A stretch of 25,534 bases of DNA from RGIG426 sp045600765 (GCA_045600765.1 JAZRYM010000008.1:1-25534); one strand, 5' to 3'; positions 14,803 to 23,504 are shown, counted from the stretch's first letter. Translations and numbers: made by a program. The notes: generated from the sequence alone by a model not told the origin.

Positions 14803-15546
14803 TTATACTCCTCCAAATCGCCGGTTCCGTCCGGCATACTCCATCAGGGCACGGTCAAGGTCGTCGCTTGTAAAATCGGGCCACAACACGTCCATAAACA
14901 CGTATTCCGCATACGCCGCTTGCCAAATCATAAAATTGGACAAGCGGTATTCCCCGCTCGGGCGCAAAATAAGGTCCACGGGCGGTTGGTCTTCGGTATA
15001 CAGATGTGACGTAATCGCCGCCGCGTCAATCTGTTCGGGCGACAGCGTACCCGCCTGCACCTCGGCAGCAAGCGCGCGCGCCGCGTGCACCAGTTCGTCC
15101 TGCCCGCCGTAGTTTAAGGCGATGTTGAGAATCATCCCGGTGCGGTCGGCGGTGGAGGATTCCACCTCCTCCATCAGTTCGCGGATGTCCGCCGACAAGG
15201 GCGCGCGGTCACCGATAAAGCGGGTGCGGATATTTTCGTTTTTGAAATCGAGAAGCGACTCTTTGAGGTAGGAACGCAACAAGTCCATAATCGCGTTGAC
15301 CTCAGTTTCGGGACGTCGCCAGTTTTCGGTAGAAAACGCATACACGGTGACGATTTTAATACCGCGCGCCTCGCAATGCTTCACGATGGAGCGAAACGTC
15401 TTGGCACCGGCGCGGTGACCGAATTGGCGAGGAAGGCCCCGTTTTTTCGCCCAACGGCCGTTGCCGTCCATAATAATCCCGATATTTGCGGGCAACTCCT
15501 CCGCCCGAAGATCGAACGAAGGAGTTTTACTCTTTCCGGCACTCAC
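14803..15546 (-). CDS. uppS: Isoprenyl transferase (undecaprenyl diphosphate synthase)
   Basis: This cis-prenyltransferase extends farnesyl diphosphate with isopentenyl diphosphate to the C55 carrier used in cell-wall synthesis. In 247 residues it shows IIMDGNGRWAKKRG (catalytic Asp27), STENWRRP near 71-78, and the C-terminal LRPSGEYRLSNFMIWQ with the conserved Arg/Ser/Glu residues. The start is GTG at 15546 and overlaps the frr TGA stop (GTGA); an AAAGGA stretch lies upstream within frr. This points to coupled translation. The second residue in the RPSGE motif is Pro where Thr is more usual, a mild variation. Confidence 0.96.
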   Translation of the reverse strand: MSAGKSKTPSFDLRAEELPANIGIIMDGNGRWAKKRGLPRQFGHRAGAKTFRSIVKHCEARGIKIVTVYAFSTENWRRPETEVNAIMDLLRSYLKESLLDFKNENIRTRFIGDRAPLSADIRELMEEVESSTADRTGMILNIALNYGGQDELVHAARALAAEVQAGTLSPEQIDAAAITSHLYTEDQPPVDLILRPSGEYRLSNFMIWQAAYAEYVFMDVLWPDFTSDDLDRALMEYAGRNRRFGGV

Positions 15547-16097
15547 AGTTCCAGAATATCCTTTTCTTTTGCTTTCGCGAGTTCATCCACCTGTTTGCAG
15601 AAGTCGTCGGTGATGGTTTGGACTTTCTTTTCGCCGTTTGCCTGGTCGTCTTCCGTAATCTCGGCGTTCTTTTTCATCGTTTTCAGCGACTCAATCGCAT
15701 CGCGGCGAATGGAGCGGATGGCGACTTTCGCCTCCTCGGCGTATTTCGAGATGTTTTTGCACAGCTCTTTGCGGTGCTCCTCCGTCAGCGGCGGGAAATT
15801 GAGGCGGATAATCGACCCGTCGTTTTGCGGGTTGATGCCAATGTCCGACGTGAGAATGGCGCGCTCAATATCTTTGAGGGCACTCTTGTCGTACGGCACG
15901 ATTTTGAGCAAACGCGGTTCGGGCGACGACACGTTGGCGAGCTGGGTCACCGGCGTGGGTGCACCGTAATAGTCCACCATCACGCGGTTGAGCACCGCGG
16001 CGGAAGCACGACCGGCACGGATACCGGCGTATTGCTCGTTGAGAGCGTTGATTGTTTTGCCCATTTTGGTTTCGGCTTTGTCAAACACTTGTTGCAT
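15543..16097 (-). CDS. frr: Ribosome recycling factor
   Basis: RRF, with EF-G, splits the post-termination ribosome. The 184-residue product has normal length and the two-domain layout: N- and C-terminal halves of the three-helix bundle, with the small beta domain inserted at about 30-105 (RAGRASAAVLNRVMVDYYGAPTP). The C-terminal helix DDFCKQVDELAKAKEKDILEL is typical. The ATG at 16097 has AAGGAGG 7-8 nt upstream. It follows pyrH by 48 nt, the usual order in bacteria, and its stop overlaps the uppS start. Confidence 0.97.
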   Translation of the reverse strand: MQQVFDKAETKMGKTINALNEQYAGIRAGRASAAVLNRVMVDYYGAPTPVTQLANVSSPEPRLLKIVPYDKSALKDIERAILTSDIGINPQNDGSIIRLNFPPLTEEHRKELCKNISKYAEEAKVAIRSIRRDAIESLKTMKKNAEITEDDQANGEKKVQTITDDFCKQVDELAKAKEKDILEL

Positions 16098-16145
16098 ACT
16101 GGCAACCTCCTTAAAAATATAGAACGAAAAATCGGTGTTTCTGAC

Positions 16146-16853
16146 TTATTTTACAATCGTGCCGATGGAGTCTTCCCCGGCGATGGCACGCACAATGTTT
16201 TGCGGGTCGTTCAGGTTAAACACAAGCAACGGGATTTTGTTGTCGCGGCAAAGGGTGGCGGCAGTGCCGTCCATCACCTTCAAATCTTTGCTGAGCACTT
16301 CGGAGAAAGAGAGCGTATCGAACTTTTTGGCATTCGGGTTCACTTTCGGGTCGGAATCGTACACCCCGTCCACCATACTCGCCTTAAAGAGGATATCCGC
16401 TTCAATTTCCGCCGCACGGAGCGCCGCCGCGGTATCGGTGGAGAAAAACGGGTTGCCCGTGCCACCCGCAAAGACAACGACACGCCCTTTTTCAAGGTGG
16501 CGCACCGCGCGACTGCGGATATACGGCTCACAAATCTGGTTGGCTTGCACCGCCGATTGCACCCGCACGACGCAACCGAGCTGTTCAAGCGCATCGCACA
16601 AGCCGTGACCGTTGATAATGGTGGCGAGCATCCCCATATGGTCGGCGCGGGTACGGTCCATCTGACCGCTTTGGCGACCGCGCCAGAAGTTGCCGCCGCC
16701 GACAACGATACCGATTTGTACCCCGGCATCGACACACTCTTTAATCGGCGCACAGAATTTCAGCAGGGTTTCAAAATCAAGACCCATCCCCTTATCGCCG
16801 GCGAGTGCCTCGCCGCTGAGTTTCAATAATACGCGCTTGTACTTCGGTGTCAT
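16146..16853 (-). CDS. pyrH: UMP kinase
   Basis: PyrH phosphorylates UMP to UDP with ATP in the cytoplasm. The product has 235 residues and starts MTPKYKRVLLKLSGEALAG. Other motifs are GIVVGGGNFWRG, DHMGMLATIINGHGL and a C-terminal region ending DSIGTIVK. I chose the second ATG (16853-16851) because GGGAGAG sits about 6 nt upstream of it and directly abuts the ATG at 16859. It is the first gene of the operon with frr, uppS, cdsA, dxr and rseP, and has a promoter at 16894-16922. The usual upstream neighbours rpsB and tsf are absent; the region upstream instead carries the divergent pheST leader. Confidence 0.96.
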   Translation of the reverse strand: MTPKYKRVLLKLSGEALAGDKGMGLDFETLLKFCAPIKECVDAGVQIGIVVGGGNFWRGRQSGQMDRTRADHMGMLATIINGHGLCDALEQLGCVVRVQSAVQANQICEPYIRSRAVRHLEKGRVVVFAGGTGNPFFSTDTAAALRAAEIEADILFKASMVDGVYDSDPKVNPNAKKFDTLSFSEVLSKDLKVMDGTAATLCRDNKIPLLVFNLNDPQNIVRAIAGEDSIGTIVK

Positions 16854-16893
16854 AAACATCTCTCCCTTTGTTACACAATTTTATATTACTGTT

Positions 16894-16922
16894 ATTTTAC
16901 AATAGAAACGCCCGATTGTAAA
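16894..16922 (-). promoter_or_regulatory. Sigma-A promoter for the pyrH operon
   Basis: TTTACA (16922-16917) and TAAAAT (16899-16894) on the minus strand have a 17-nt spacer. It stands back to back with the pheST promoter, the two -35 boxes being 36 bp apart. Confidence 0.68.
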
Positions 16923-16958
16923 GATTTTCCGACAAAAAAATGATGAAATTTTTGTCTC

Positions 16959-16987
16959 TTGACATTCCAAACGGAGTGTGGTAAACT
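16959..16987 (+). promoter_or_regulatory. Sigma-A promoter for pheST
   Basis: TTGACA (16959-16964) and TAAACT (16982-16987) have a 17-nt spacer. The predicted start near 16994 is the head of the Phe T-box leader. Confidence 0.82.
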
Positions 16988-16993
16988 ATGAGA

Positions 16994-17251
16994 TTGTAAA
17001 CGCTTGGAAAAAGAGAGTACGTGCAAACCCTGTCCCCGAAAGAGACAATCGTCACCGGCTGAAAGCGATTGGCGGGCAGTTGCACCGAAGTTCACTTTGG
17101 AGCGGCGCGCTTGAACCCCGTTTGTCGGGTGTGTAGGGCGCGACGGCAACCCCGTTATCGGTGTCGAGTGTTTGCGCTTTGGCGCAAAAATCGGGGTGGT
17201 ACCGCGGAGTGTTGTCCTTCGTCCCCTTTGTTGGGGTCGAGGGCTTTTTTT
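16994..17251 (+). ncRNA. T-box riboswitch for pheST, specifier UUC (Phe)
   Basis: Stem I has AAAG at the base, AGAGTAC as the 5' side of the specifier loop, the helix GTGCAA/TTGCAC, then AGAGA and CAATCG/CGATTG around the distal loop. On the 3' side the codon TTC (17091-17093) is followed by A and the basal CTTT, the standard placement. A hairpin TTTGCGC/GCGCAAA (17171-17188) precedes the T-box GGGGTGGTACCGCGG (17193-17207), and the terminator follows. The specifier matches the downstream phenylalanyl-tRNA synthetase. An in-frame upstream extension of pheS through this region is rejected. Confidence 0.95.
17214..17251 (+). terminator. T-box-controlled terminator of pheST
   Basis: GTCCTTCGTCCCC pairs with TGGGGTCGAGGGC, using several G-U pairs and one mismatch, followed by seven T residues at 17245-17251. 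It sits between the T-box sequence and the pheS start. Confidence 0.88.
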
Positions 17252-17305
17252 ATGCCCGCACCGCCGAAAAACAGAACATCATTCCAAAACGGAAAGGACG
17301 ATAGT

Positions 17306-18343
17306 ATGAAAGACAAATTGGAAGCCCTGCGCCGCGAAGCGCTGGACGAAATTGCCGCCGTAAACGACGAGTCGGCGCTCGATGCCTGGCGTGTCAAATA
17401 CCTCGGCAAAAAGGGTGCGCTGACCGAAATTTTGCGCGGAATGGGTGCACTTCCCGCCGAGGAACGCCCGAAAATGGGACAACTCGTCAACGAGGTGCGC
17501 GCCGCGTTTGAGGAGACGTTTGCCAAAACCTCCGACCAAATGAAAAACGCCGCCAAAAATGCACGTCTCGCCAACGAGACGGTGGATATCACGATGCCCG
17601 GAAAAACCAACTGCGGCGGCTCGCTTCATCCGCTTAACCAAACGCTTGCGGATATGATTGACATCTTCCAGTCGATGGGATTTGACGTGGTGGACGGCCC
17701 GGAAATCGAAACCGACCACTACAACTTTGAAGCGCTCAACGTGCCCGCCGACCACCCGGCACGCGATATGCAGGATACCTTCTATCTCGCGGACAACCTC
17801 CTGCTTCGCACCCAGACCTCGGCGGCGCAAATCCGCACGATGGAAACCCGCAAACCGCCCATTCGCATCATTTGCCCCGGTCGCGTGTACCGCGCGGACG
17901 AGGTGGACGCGACCCACTCCCCGGTGTTCCACCAGGTAGAGGGTTTGGTGGTGGACAAGGGCATTACGATGTGCGACCTCAAAGGGGTGCTCGAACAGTT
18001 CGCCCACGAGATTTACGGAAAGGACACCAACGTCCGTTTCCGCCCGTCCTTCTTCCCCTTTACCGAGCCGAGCGTCGAAGTGGACGTCTCCTGCCCGGAA
18101 TGCGGCGGTAAAGGTTGCCGCGTGTGCAAAGGCGAAGGCTGGATTGAAATCCTCGGCGCCGGCATGGTGCACCCGCGTGTGTTGTCCGGTTGCGGTATTG
18201 ACCCGGAAGAGTATTCCGGCTTTGCGTTCGGTATCGGACTTGACCGCCTGACCACCACCCGCTACAAAATCAGCGATATTCGCCTGCTGTTTGAAAACGA
18301 CCTGCGTTTTCTGCAACAGTTTCAAGGAGGGAACGTGAAATGA
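17306..18343 (+). CDS. pheS: Phenylalanyl-tRNA synthetase alpha subunit
   Basis: PheS is the catalytic subunit of the (alpha-beta)2 class II synthetase charging tRNA-Phe. The 345-residue product has an N-terminal coiled coil (about 1-85), class II motif 2 (GRVYRADE at 192-199, FHQVEGLVVD at 208-217), RPSFFPFTEPSVEVD (246-260) and motif 3 (GFAFGIGLDRL at 305-315). Four Cys (263, 266, 271, 274) form a CPEC/CRVC knuckle before GAGMVHP, as in many Bacillota PheS. The ATG at 17306 follows GGAAAGGA and lies 54 nt after the T-box terminator. Its stop overlaps the pheT start (ATGA). Confidence 0.98.
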   Translation: MKDKLEALRREALDEIAAVNDESALDAWRVKYLGKKGALTEILRGMGALPAEERPKMGQLVNEVRAAFEETFAKTSDQMKNAAKNARLANETVDITMPGKTNCGGSLHPLNQTLADMIDIFQSMGFDVVDGPEIETDHYNFEALNVPADHPARDMQDTFYLADNLLLRTQTSAAQIRTMETRKPPIRIICPGRVYRADEVDATHSPVFHQVEGLVVDKGITMCDLKGVLEQFAHEIYGKDTNVRFRPSFFPFTEPSVEVDVSCPECGGKGCRVCKGEGWIEILGAGMVHPRVLSGCGIDPEEYSGFAFGIGLDRLTTTRYKISDIRLLFENDLRFLQQFQGGNVK

Positions 18344-20730
18344 AAATCTCGTTAAGTTGGCTGAAACGCTATGTGGACATTGACGTTCCCGTGGAGAAAC
18401 TGTGCGACAAAATGGTGATGAGCGGCTTTGAAATCGAGGGAATGGAAGACCTCTCCGCTACGATGAGCAACGTGGTTGCCGCCAAAATCGTCAAACTGGA
18501 AAAACATCCCGATGCCGACAAATTGCAGATTTGTCAAATGGACGTGGGCGGCGACGAACTGGTGCAAATCGTCACCGGCGCACAAAACGTGTTTGAGGGC
18601 GCCATTGTCCCCGCCGCGCTGCACGATTCCCACCTGCCGAACGGTGTGCACATCAAAAAAGGCAAACTGCGCGGCGTGGAATCGAACGGTATGCTCTGCT
18701 CCGGCGAGGAATTGTGCTTGAAAGAGGGCGACTATCCCGGCGCGGAAGTATACGGTATTCTTATCCTTAAAGACGACGTGAAAGTGGGCACCGATATGCG
18801 TGACGTGCTCCACCTAAACGACGTGGTGGTGGATTTCAAAATCACCGCCAACCGTCCCGATTGCCAGAGCGTGCTCGGTGTCGCCCGCGAAATCGCGGTG
18901 GCACTCAAAACCGAGTTCCGCCTGCCGAAAACCGGCTACACCACCGTCGGCGGCGACATCGCCGACTACATCGACGTAACGGTGAATGAGCCGGAACTCT
19001 GCCCGCGCTATATGGGCCGCGTGGTGAAAAATTTGCGTATCGGCCCGTCGCCCGACTGGATGGTGGACTGCCTGCGCGCCGCCGGAATGCGCTCCATTAA
19101 CAACATCGTGGATATCACCAACTTCGTGATGCTCGAAACGGGTCAACCGATGCACGCTTTCGACCTGCGCGACGTGAAACAGAACAAAATCATCGTCCGC
19201 CTCGCCGAAAACGGCGAAGAAATTGTCACATTAGATGACAAGGCACATACCTTGACAGACAATATGCTCGTCATCGCGGACGGCGAAGCACCCTCCTGCC
19301 TTGCCGGTATTATGGGCTCGGCGGGAAGCGGCATTAAAGACGACACAACGGAACTGTTCTTCGAGGCGGCGAAATTCCGCCGCGACAGCGTGCGCCGCAC
19401 CGCGCGCGCCCTCGGAATGCGCACCGAATCGTCCGCCCGTTTTGAACACGGCGTGGATGCCGGCTCCATTCCCTACGTGCTCGACCGCGCCCTTTCGCTT
19501 ATCGCCGAACTGGATTGCGGCGACATTGTAGACGGAACGATTGACAAGGCAAGCACCTTTACAGAGCCGCGCGTTATCCAAACGACCGCAACGGACATTT
19601 GTGCCCTGCTCGGCGTGGAAATTCCCGTGGAAACGATGGTGGAAATCCTCAATCGCCTCGAAATTAAGACGGTCGCCGACGGCAATGCGCTCACCTGCAC
19701 CGTCCCGAGTTTCCGTGACGACGTGGAGGGTCGCGCCGACCTCGCCGAAGAGGTGATGCGCGTGTACGGTTACAACCACATCATCGGCACGCCGATGCGC
19801 GGCGCGGTGGTGCGCGGCAACGTCCTGCCCGAACGTAAAAAAGGCGATGCGCTCAAACGCCGTCTGTGCGAACAAGGGCTTTCGGAAATCTCCACCTACT
19901 CCTTTATCAGTTCCAAAGCGCTCGACACGTTGGGACTGCCCGCCGACGATGAACGGCGGCGGGAAATTCACCTCTTAAACCCGCTCGGCGAGGAATATTC
20001 GACGATGCGCACCCAACTGTTCACCTCGATGCTGACGGTGCTTTCCACCAACTTCAACCGCAAAATTCCCGCGGCGCGCTTCTTTGAACTGTCCAAGCGG
20101 TTTGTGCCGAAAGCCTTGCCGCTCACCGAACAGCCGGATGAACTGCCGCTCCTCTCGATTGGTCTTTACGGCGAAAACGAGGATTTCTTCACGCTGAAAG
20201 GCGTGGTGGAGAGCATCTTCTCCCTCTTCTCCTGCAAACCCGTGTATGAGCGCGCGGCAGAGCCGTTCCTCCACCCCGGTCGCAGCGCCAAAGCGGTGCT
20301 GAACGGCGAAGCGGTGGCGACCTTCGGCGAACTGCATCCCGATACGGCGGAAGCGTATGGATTTGACGGGCGCGTGTACGTGGCGGAAATCCGCCTCGAA
20401 ACGCTGTATGCACAAAAACAGCCGGTCATTTTGTATAAACCTCTGCCCCGCCACCCGGCGGTAGAGCGCGATTTGGCGCTTCTCTGCGATGCGGAGTTGC
20501 CGGTCGCCACGATTGAGGAAGCCATCCGCAAAGGCGGCGGAAAACTGCTTGAAAGCGTGTCGCTGTTCGACGTGTATCAAGGCAAGCAGATTGAAGAGGG
20601 CAAAAAGAGTGTCGCCTACAATCTGATGTTCCGCAAGGCGGACGGCACGCTGACCGACGCCGATTTGGAGCCGGTTTTGGACAAGATTTTCCGCTTACTC
20701 GAAAAAGCCGGATGCACCTTGCGTGAGTAA
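18340..20730 (+). CDS. pheT: Phenylalanyl-tRNA synthetase beta subunit
   Basis: PheT supplies tRNA binding and editing of Tyr-tRNA-Phe. The 796-residue product has the normal length and order: an EMAP-like tRNA-binding OB domain (about 40-150, with HPDADKLQICQMDVG and VTGAQNV), the B3/B4 editing region (about 205-400), B5 (about 405-475), a catalytic-like core (about 485-680) and a C-terminal ferredoxin-fold anticodon-binding domain (about 700-796, beginning PLPRHPAVERDLALL). The start overlaps pheS by 4 nt and GGAGG lies 9-10 nt upstream within pheS. No terminator is visible after the stop at 20730, so some transcription may run into ireB. Confidence 0.98.
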   Translation: MKISLSWLKRYVDIDVPVEKLCDKMVMSGFEIEGMEDLSATMSNVVAAKIVKLEKHPDADKLQICQMDVGGDELVQIVTGAQNVFEGAIVPAALHDSHLPNGVHIKKGKLRGVESNGMLCSGEELCLKEGDYPGAEVYGILILKDDVKVGTDMRDVLHLNDVVVDFKITANRPDCQSVLGVAREIAVALKTEFRLPKTGYTTVGGDIADYIDVTVNEPELCPRYMGRVVKNLRIGPSPDWMVDCLRAAGMRSINNIVDITNFVMLETGQPMHAFDLRDVKQNKIIVRLAENGEEIVTLDDKAHTLTDNMLVIADGEAPSCLAGIMGSAGSGIKDDTTELFFEAAKFRRDSVRRTARALGMRTESSARFEHGVDAGSIPYVLDRALSLIAELDCGDIVDGTIDKASTFTEPRVIQTTATDICALLGVEIPVETMVEILNRLEIKTVADGNALTCTVPSFRDDVEGRADLAEEVMRVYGYNHIIGTPMRGAVVRGNVLPERKKGDALKRRLCEQGLSEISTYSFISSKALDTLGLPADDERRREIHLLNPLGEEYSTMRTQLFTSMLTVLSTNFNRKIPAARFFELSKRFVPKALPLTEQPDELPLLSIGLYGENEDFFTLKGVVESIFSLFSCKPVYERAAEPFLHPGRSAKAVLNGEAVATFGELHPDTAEAYGFDGRVYVAEIRLETLYAQKQPVILYKPLPRHPAVERDLALLCDAELPVATIEEAIRKGGGKLLESVSLFDVYQGKQIEEGKKSVAYNLMFRKADGTLTDADLEPVLDKIFRLLEKAGCTLRE

Positions 20731-20744
20731 TTTTTAATTTTCTC

Positions 20745-20773
20745 TTGCACTTTTGATTTTTTTGAGGTATAAT
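20745..20773 (+). promoter_or_regulatory. Sigma-A promoter for ireB
   Basis: TTGCAC (20745-20750) and a perfect TATAAT (20768-20773) have a 17-nt spacer, 34 nt ahead of the GTG start. Confidence 0.8.
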
Positions 20774-20806
20774 AGGAACAACAAACACAGACGGGAGGTT
20801 ACCACC

Positions 20807-21052
20807 GTGTTAGACAGAACCCAAACTTTTTCTTTGCACGACGACAAAGAACATGAAATGAAAGAAGTCCTTACCACGGTATACGACGCGTTGCGCGAGA
20901 AGGGCTACAACCCCATCAACCAAATTGTCGGCTACATTCTTTCGGAAGACCCGACCTATATCACGACCCACAACAACGCCCGCAACCTCGTGCGCAAAAT
21001 CGACCGCGACGAGTTACTGCGTATTTTGGTCAAGTCGTATCTCAACAACTAA
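20807..21052 (+). CDS. ireB: IreB family regulatory phosphoprotein (UPF0297)
   Basis: The 81-residue product starts with GTG at 20807, with GGGAGG 8 nt upstream; an ATG 54 nt earlier has no such site and lies in the promoter. The sequence matches the UPF0297/YrzL family strongly in EVLTTVYDALREKGYNPINQ, the IVGYILSEDPTYI stretch and NARNLVRKIDRDELL. In Enterococcus, IreB is phosphorylated by the PASTA kinase IreK and modulates cephalosporin resistance; that role is established there and only inferred here. In many Bacillota it sits between alaS and ruvX; here it stands alone after pheST with its own promoter and terminator. No kinase or phosphatase partner is in the window. Confidence 0.96.
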   Translation: MLDRTQTFSLHDDKEHEMKEVLTTVYDALREKGYNPINQIVGYILSEDPTYITTHNNARNLVRKIDRDELLRILVKSYLNN

Positions 21053-21062
21053 AATCATCTGT

Positions 21063-21102
21063 AAAAATGCCCGTGACGAGTTTTCGTCACGGGCATTTTT
21101 TA
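21063..21102. terminator. Bidirectional terminator between ireB and spoIIE
   Basis: AAAAATGCCCGTGACGA (21063-21079) and TCGTCACGGGCATTTTT (21084-21100) form a 17-bp perfect inverted repeat around a 4-nt loop. It has T runs on both strands and lies between the convergent stops of ireB and spoIIE. Confidence 0.94.
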
Positions 21103-21103
21103 T

Positions 21104-23458
21104 CTATATCTCCGCTTTTTCAAGGCGGAGTGCCATCACCGTCACATCGTCGGAATGACCGTCTTTTTGCAGTCGTCGCGCAGTGGTGGCGATTTCCTCC
21201 GCCAGCGATTGAAGCGACGTTTTCGCGGGTTCAAACGATTTGAGCGCTTGCTCCACCCACCCGATTCCGCCGGCATATACCCCGTCGGAAACGAGCAGTA
21301 CCACGTCACCCGCGGTCAAGGTGTCCTGTTGTGTTTCAAAGCGGATATCGCGTAAAATGCCGACGGGAAGGGACGAGCGCTCCATCCGCGACACCCGCCC
21401 GTGACTTAACAGTAACGTCGTAGCGGCGCCCGCTTTGCGCAATTTCATTTTTCCCGAAAACAGGTCTACCGAAAAGACGTCGAGGGTTGCAAGGCTCTCG
21501 TCACCCGACTTGACCATCAGCGCCGAGTTGACCATTCGCAACACGCTGTCGTCCCCGAACCCGGCTTTGAGCAATCGCGCGCATAACCCCGCCGCCATCG
21601 CGCCGTCTACCGCGGCGCGGCCGCCGCTTCCCATACCGTCGGATAACACCGCCGAAAAGCGCCCGCCGCTGTCCTTAAACACCTCGTAAGCATCGCCGCA
21701 AAGCCGCTCGCCTCCCGCGGGCAACTGGGCAGTTCCCACCTGCACACGGTAACGCGGACGTTCATACAGCGCGATTTTCGCAAGCGTGCCGATACGGGTG
21801 ACGACGGGCGGCGCAAACTCCCGTCCGCAAGCATCGCCGACACGGGAAAGCCACTCTTTTTGGCGGATTTTTGCCGCCAAATCGACCACGACAATCTCCA
21901 CTTGCATTCGGTTGCCTCTGCCGACGGTACACACCGTTTCGTGCACGTCCATACCGTATTCCTCGCATACGGCGCGCACACGCACAGCGGCATCGGTATC
22001 CACCCGCTCCGCATTTTTGAAATCGCTTGAAAATTCGCCGAGCAACTCCGACATTCCCGCGAACTGGTCGGTGACAACCGACCGAATTTCCGAGAGTCGC
22101 CGAAACGCGCCCTCCCGCAAGCAATGGTCGCCGTATCCGCGATTGATTTCGTGCGCCACGTCTTCCAGACGGTTGCAACGGGTTTTAAGTACCCCGCCGA
22201 AATCGGTGCGAACGATTTTCCCCTGCTCCCGCAAAACGGGTGTCAGGTGGTTAAACGCATCCATCGTATCGTTCAAATCCTTTTCCCAGCATGTCAGTTT
22301 GAGCGCGCAGGTCGCGCACACGTTGTCCGACACGCTGTAATACACGCTGCCGAGGTCGGGTACGCTCAGCCCTGCGAGTTTCTTGGAAACGCGGTCTACC
22401 GTGCCCGCTACCTCATCCATCGCTTTGGATGCCACGTCGAGCCGCAACACCACCGACCGCCGCAAACCCTCGACGGCGGGTTTTTCCTCGGCGTTGTTGA
22501 AAAAGCCGTGCAATACCCGCTCCGCCCTCGGCGGAATGGCTAAAAAGAACAGTGCCGCGGCAATCGATTCATACAGCCCCGAAAGCACGGTAATCCCCTC
22601 GCCCGACCCGACCGACAACACGGTATATGCCGCGAAAAACGTGCCGGCGGCGGCCAATTTGCCGTAGCGTGAAAACATCCCCGCAAGCAACCCGCCGAGA
22701 GCGAACGCCACCGCCAAATACAAGCGGTCGGGCATCGAAAACGCCGCCGCGGCGCCGAACGCGATACCGGCGACACTTCCGCCGTTTTCCTTGCCTGCGT
22801 GGGCGCAAAGCAGAATGAGCACCACGGCGAAGATGCGCCCCATCGAAATACCGCCGAGTTCGAGCGGCGCCAGCGCCATTAACAGTACAGCGAGCATCAC
22901 CACCACCGCCGCTTGTTCCGACAGCGTGGTGACGCGGTCGCGCGGTGACCACAGCGCGTTCAAACCAACACTCACGAAGTAGGCAAACCCCGCCGACAGC
23001 AAGCCCTCGCAAAAGAGAACAAGCACCCGATAAGCGGTCAGTCCCATCGCGGCTTCAAGGGCAATCCCTGTGCCGACGGTGGCGACAAAGGCGATAAGCG
23101 GGCACGCACGTCGACTTTCAAAGAGCGGAAACCCCGTTAAAAGCCACCGCAGTCCTCCTGCCGCCGCCACGGCGCAAAGATAGCGAAGCGCCGCGATAGA
23201 CGTTTGCCCGAAGAAATAGCCGACTCCGCACGCGAGATAGACAAAGATGGCACCCGGCCCCGAAAACGCCGCCGCTACGCCGACGGAAAACGGTGCCAAC
23301 TCCTCATACACCGTGCTTCCGCCGCAAATCAACCCGAGAAGCGCCGTACTGACCGCAAGTCCGATTTTTCGTCCTGACCCCTCGCGCGTTTCGACAGCGG
23401 GCAACTCTTTTTGCAATTCTGCTGCTTTTCCTTTCAACGTCCTCACCTTCCGTATCAT
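21104..23458 (-). CDS. spoIIE: Stage II sporulation protein E (PP2C-type phosphatase)
   Basis: SpoIIE dephosphorylates SpoIIAA, thereby activating sigma-F in the forespore, and works at the polar septum. The protein has about ten hydrophobic helices in the first 310 residues, a central regulatory region with several Cys (CATCALKLTCWEKD), and a C-terminal PP2C domain. That domain shows CGDAYEVF, SDGMGSGGRAA, SLATLDVFSVDL, LLVSDGVY and GHSDDVTVMALRL, the metal-binding Asp motifs. Total length of 784 residues is near that of the Bacillus protein. The ATG at 23458 has no clear Shine-Dalgarno and would give a leader of only about 6 nt from the predicted promoter. A TTG at 23437 has GGAAGGTGAGG just upstream and is a good alternative (777 residues). 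The anti-sigma partner genes are not in the window. Confidence 0.96.
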   Translation of the reverse strand: MIRKVRTLKGKAAELQKELPAVETREGSGRKIGLAVSTALLGLICGGSTVYEELAPFSVGVAAAFSGPGAIFVYLACGVGYFFGQTSIAALRYLCAVAAAGGLRWLLTGFPLFESRRACPLIAFVATVGTGIALEAAMGLTAYRVLVLFCEGLLSAGFAYFVSVGLNALWSPRDRVTTLSEQAAVVVMLAVLLMALAPLELGGISMGRIFAVVLILLCAHAGKENGGSVAGIAFGAAAAFSMPDRLYLAVAFALGGLLAGMFSRYGKLAAAGTFFAAYTVLSVGSGEGITVLSGLYESIAAALFFLAIPPRAERVLHGFFNNAEEKPAVEGLRRSVVLRLDVASKAMDEVAGTVDRVSKKLAGLSVPDLGSVYYSVSDNVCATCALKLTCWEKDLNDTMDAFNHLTPVLREQGKIVRTDFGGVLKTRCNRLEDVAHEINRGYGDHCLREGAFRRLSEIRSVVTDQFAGMSELLGEFSSDFKNAERVDTDAAVRVRAVCEEYGMDVHETVCTVGRGNRMQVEIVVVDLAAKIRQKEWLSRVGDACGREFAPPVVTRIGTLAKIALYERPRYRVQVGTAQLPAGGERLCGDAYEVFKDSGGRFSAVLSDGMGSGGRAAVDGAMAAGLCARLLKAGFGDDSVLRMVNSALMVKSGDESLATLDVFSVDLFSGKMKLRKAGAATTLLLSHGRVSRMERSSLPVGILRDIRFETQQDTLTAGDVVLLVSDGVYAGGIGWVEQALKSFEPAKTSLQSLAEEIATTARRLQKDGHSDDVTVMALRLEKAEI

Positions 23459-23470
23459 TTTCTACCAAAA

Positions 23471-23504
23471 AGTATAGCGGACAAGCGTTGTTTTTTCGGT
23501 CGAA
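23471..23504 (-). promoter_or_regulatory. Candidate spoIIE promoter with Spo0A-box-like site
   Basis: TATACT (minus strand, 23476-23471) is a fair -10. No good -35 lies 17 nt upstream. Instead CGGTCGAA (plus strand, 23497-23504) matches 6 of 8 positions of the Spo0A box TTGTCGAA, in the place where the -35 would be. This fits Spo0A-activated promoters such as Bacillus spoIIE, but it is only a pattern match. Confidence 0.4.

Noticed and set aside
15486..16829. 447-codon open frame on the plus strand opposite uppS, frr and pyrH
   Set aside because: It spans three firmly identified genes on the other strand and shows no family motif.
17069..17305. 79-residue N-terminal extension of PheS
   Set aside because: It runs through the T-box and its terminator; the normal PheS start MKDKLEALRR is at 17306.
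17279..18325. 348-codon open frame on the minus strand opposite pheS
   Set aside because: Antisense shadow of pheS, with the same His/Val/Arg-rich composition as other shadows here.
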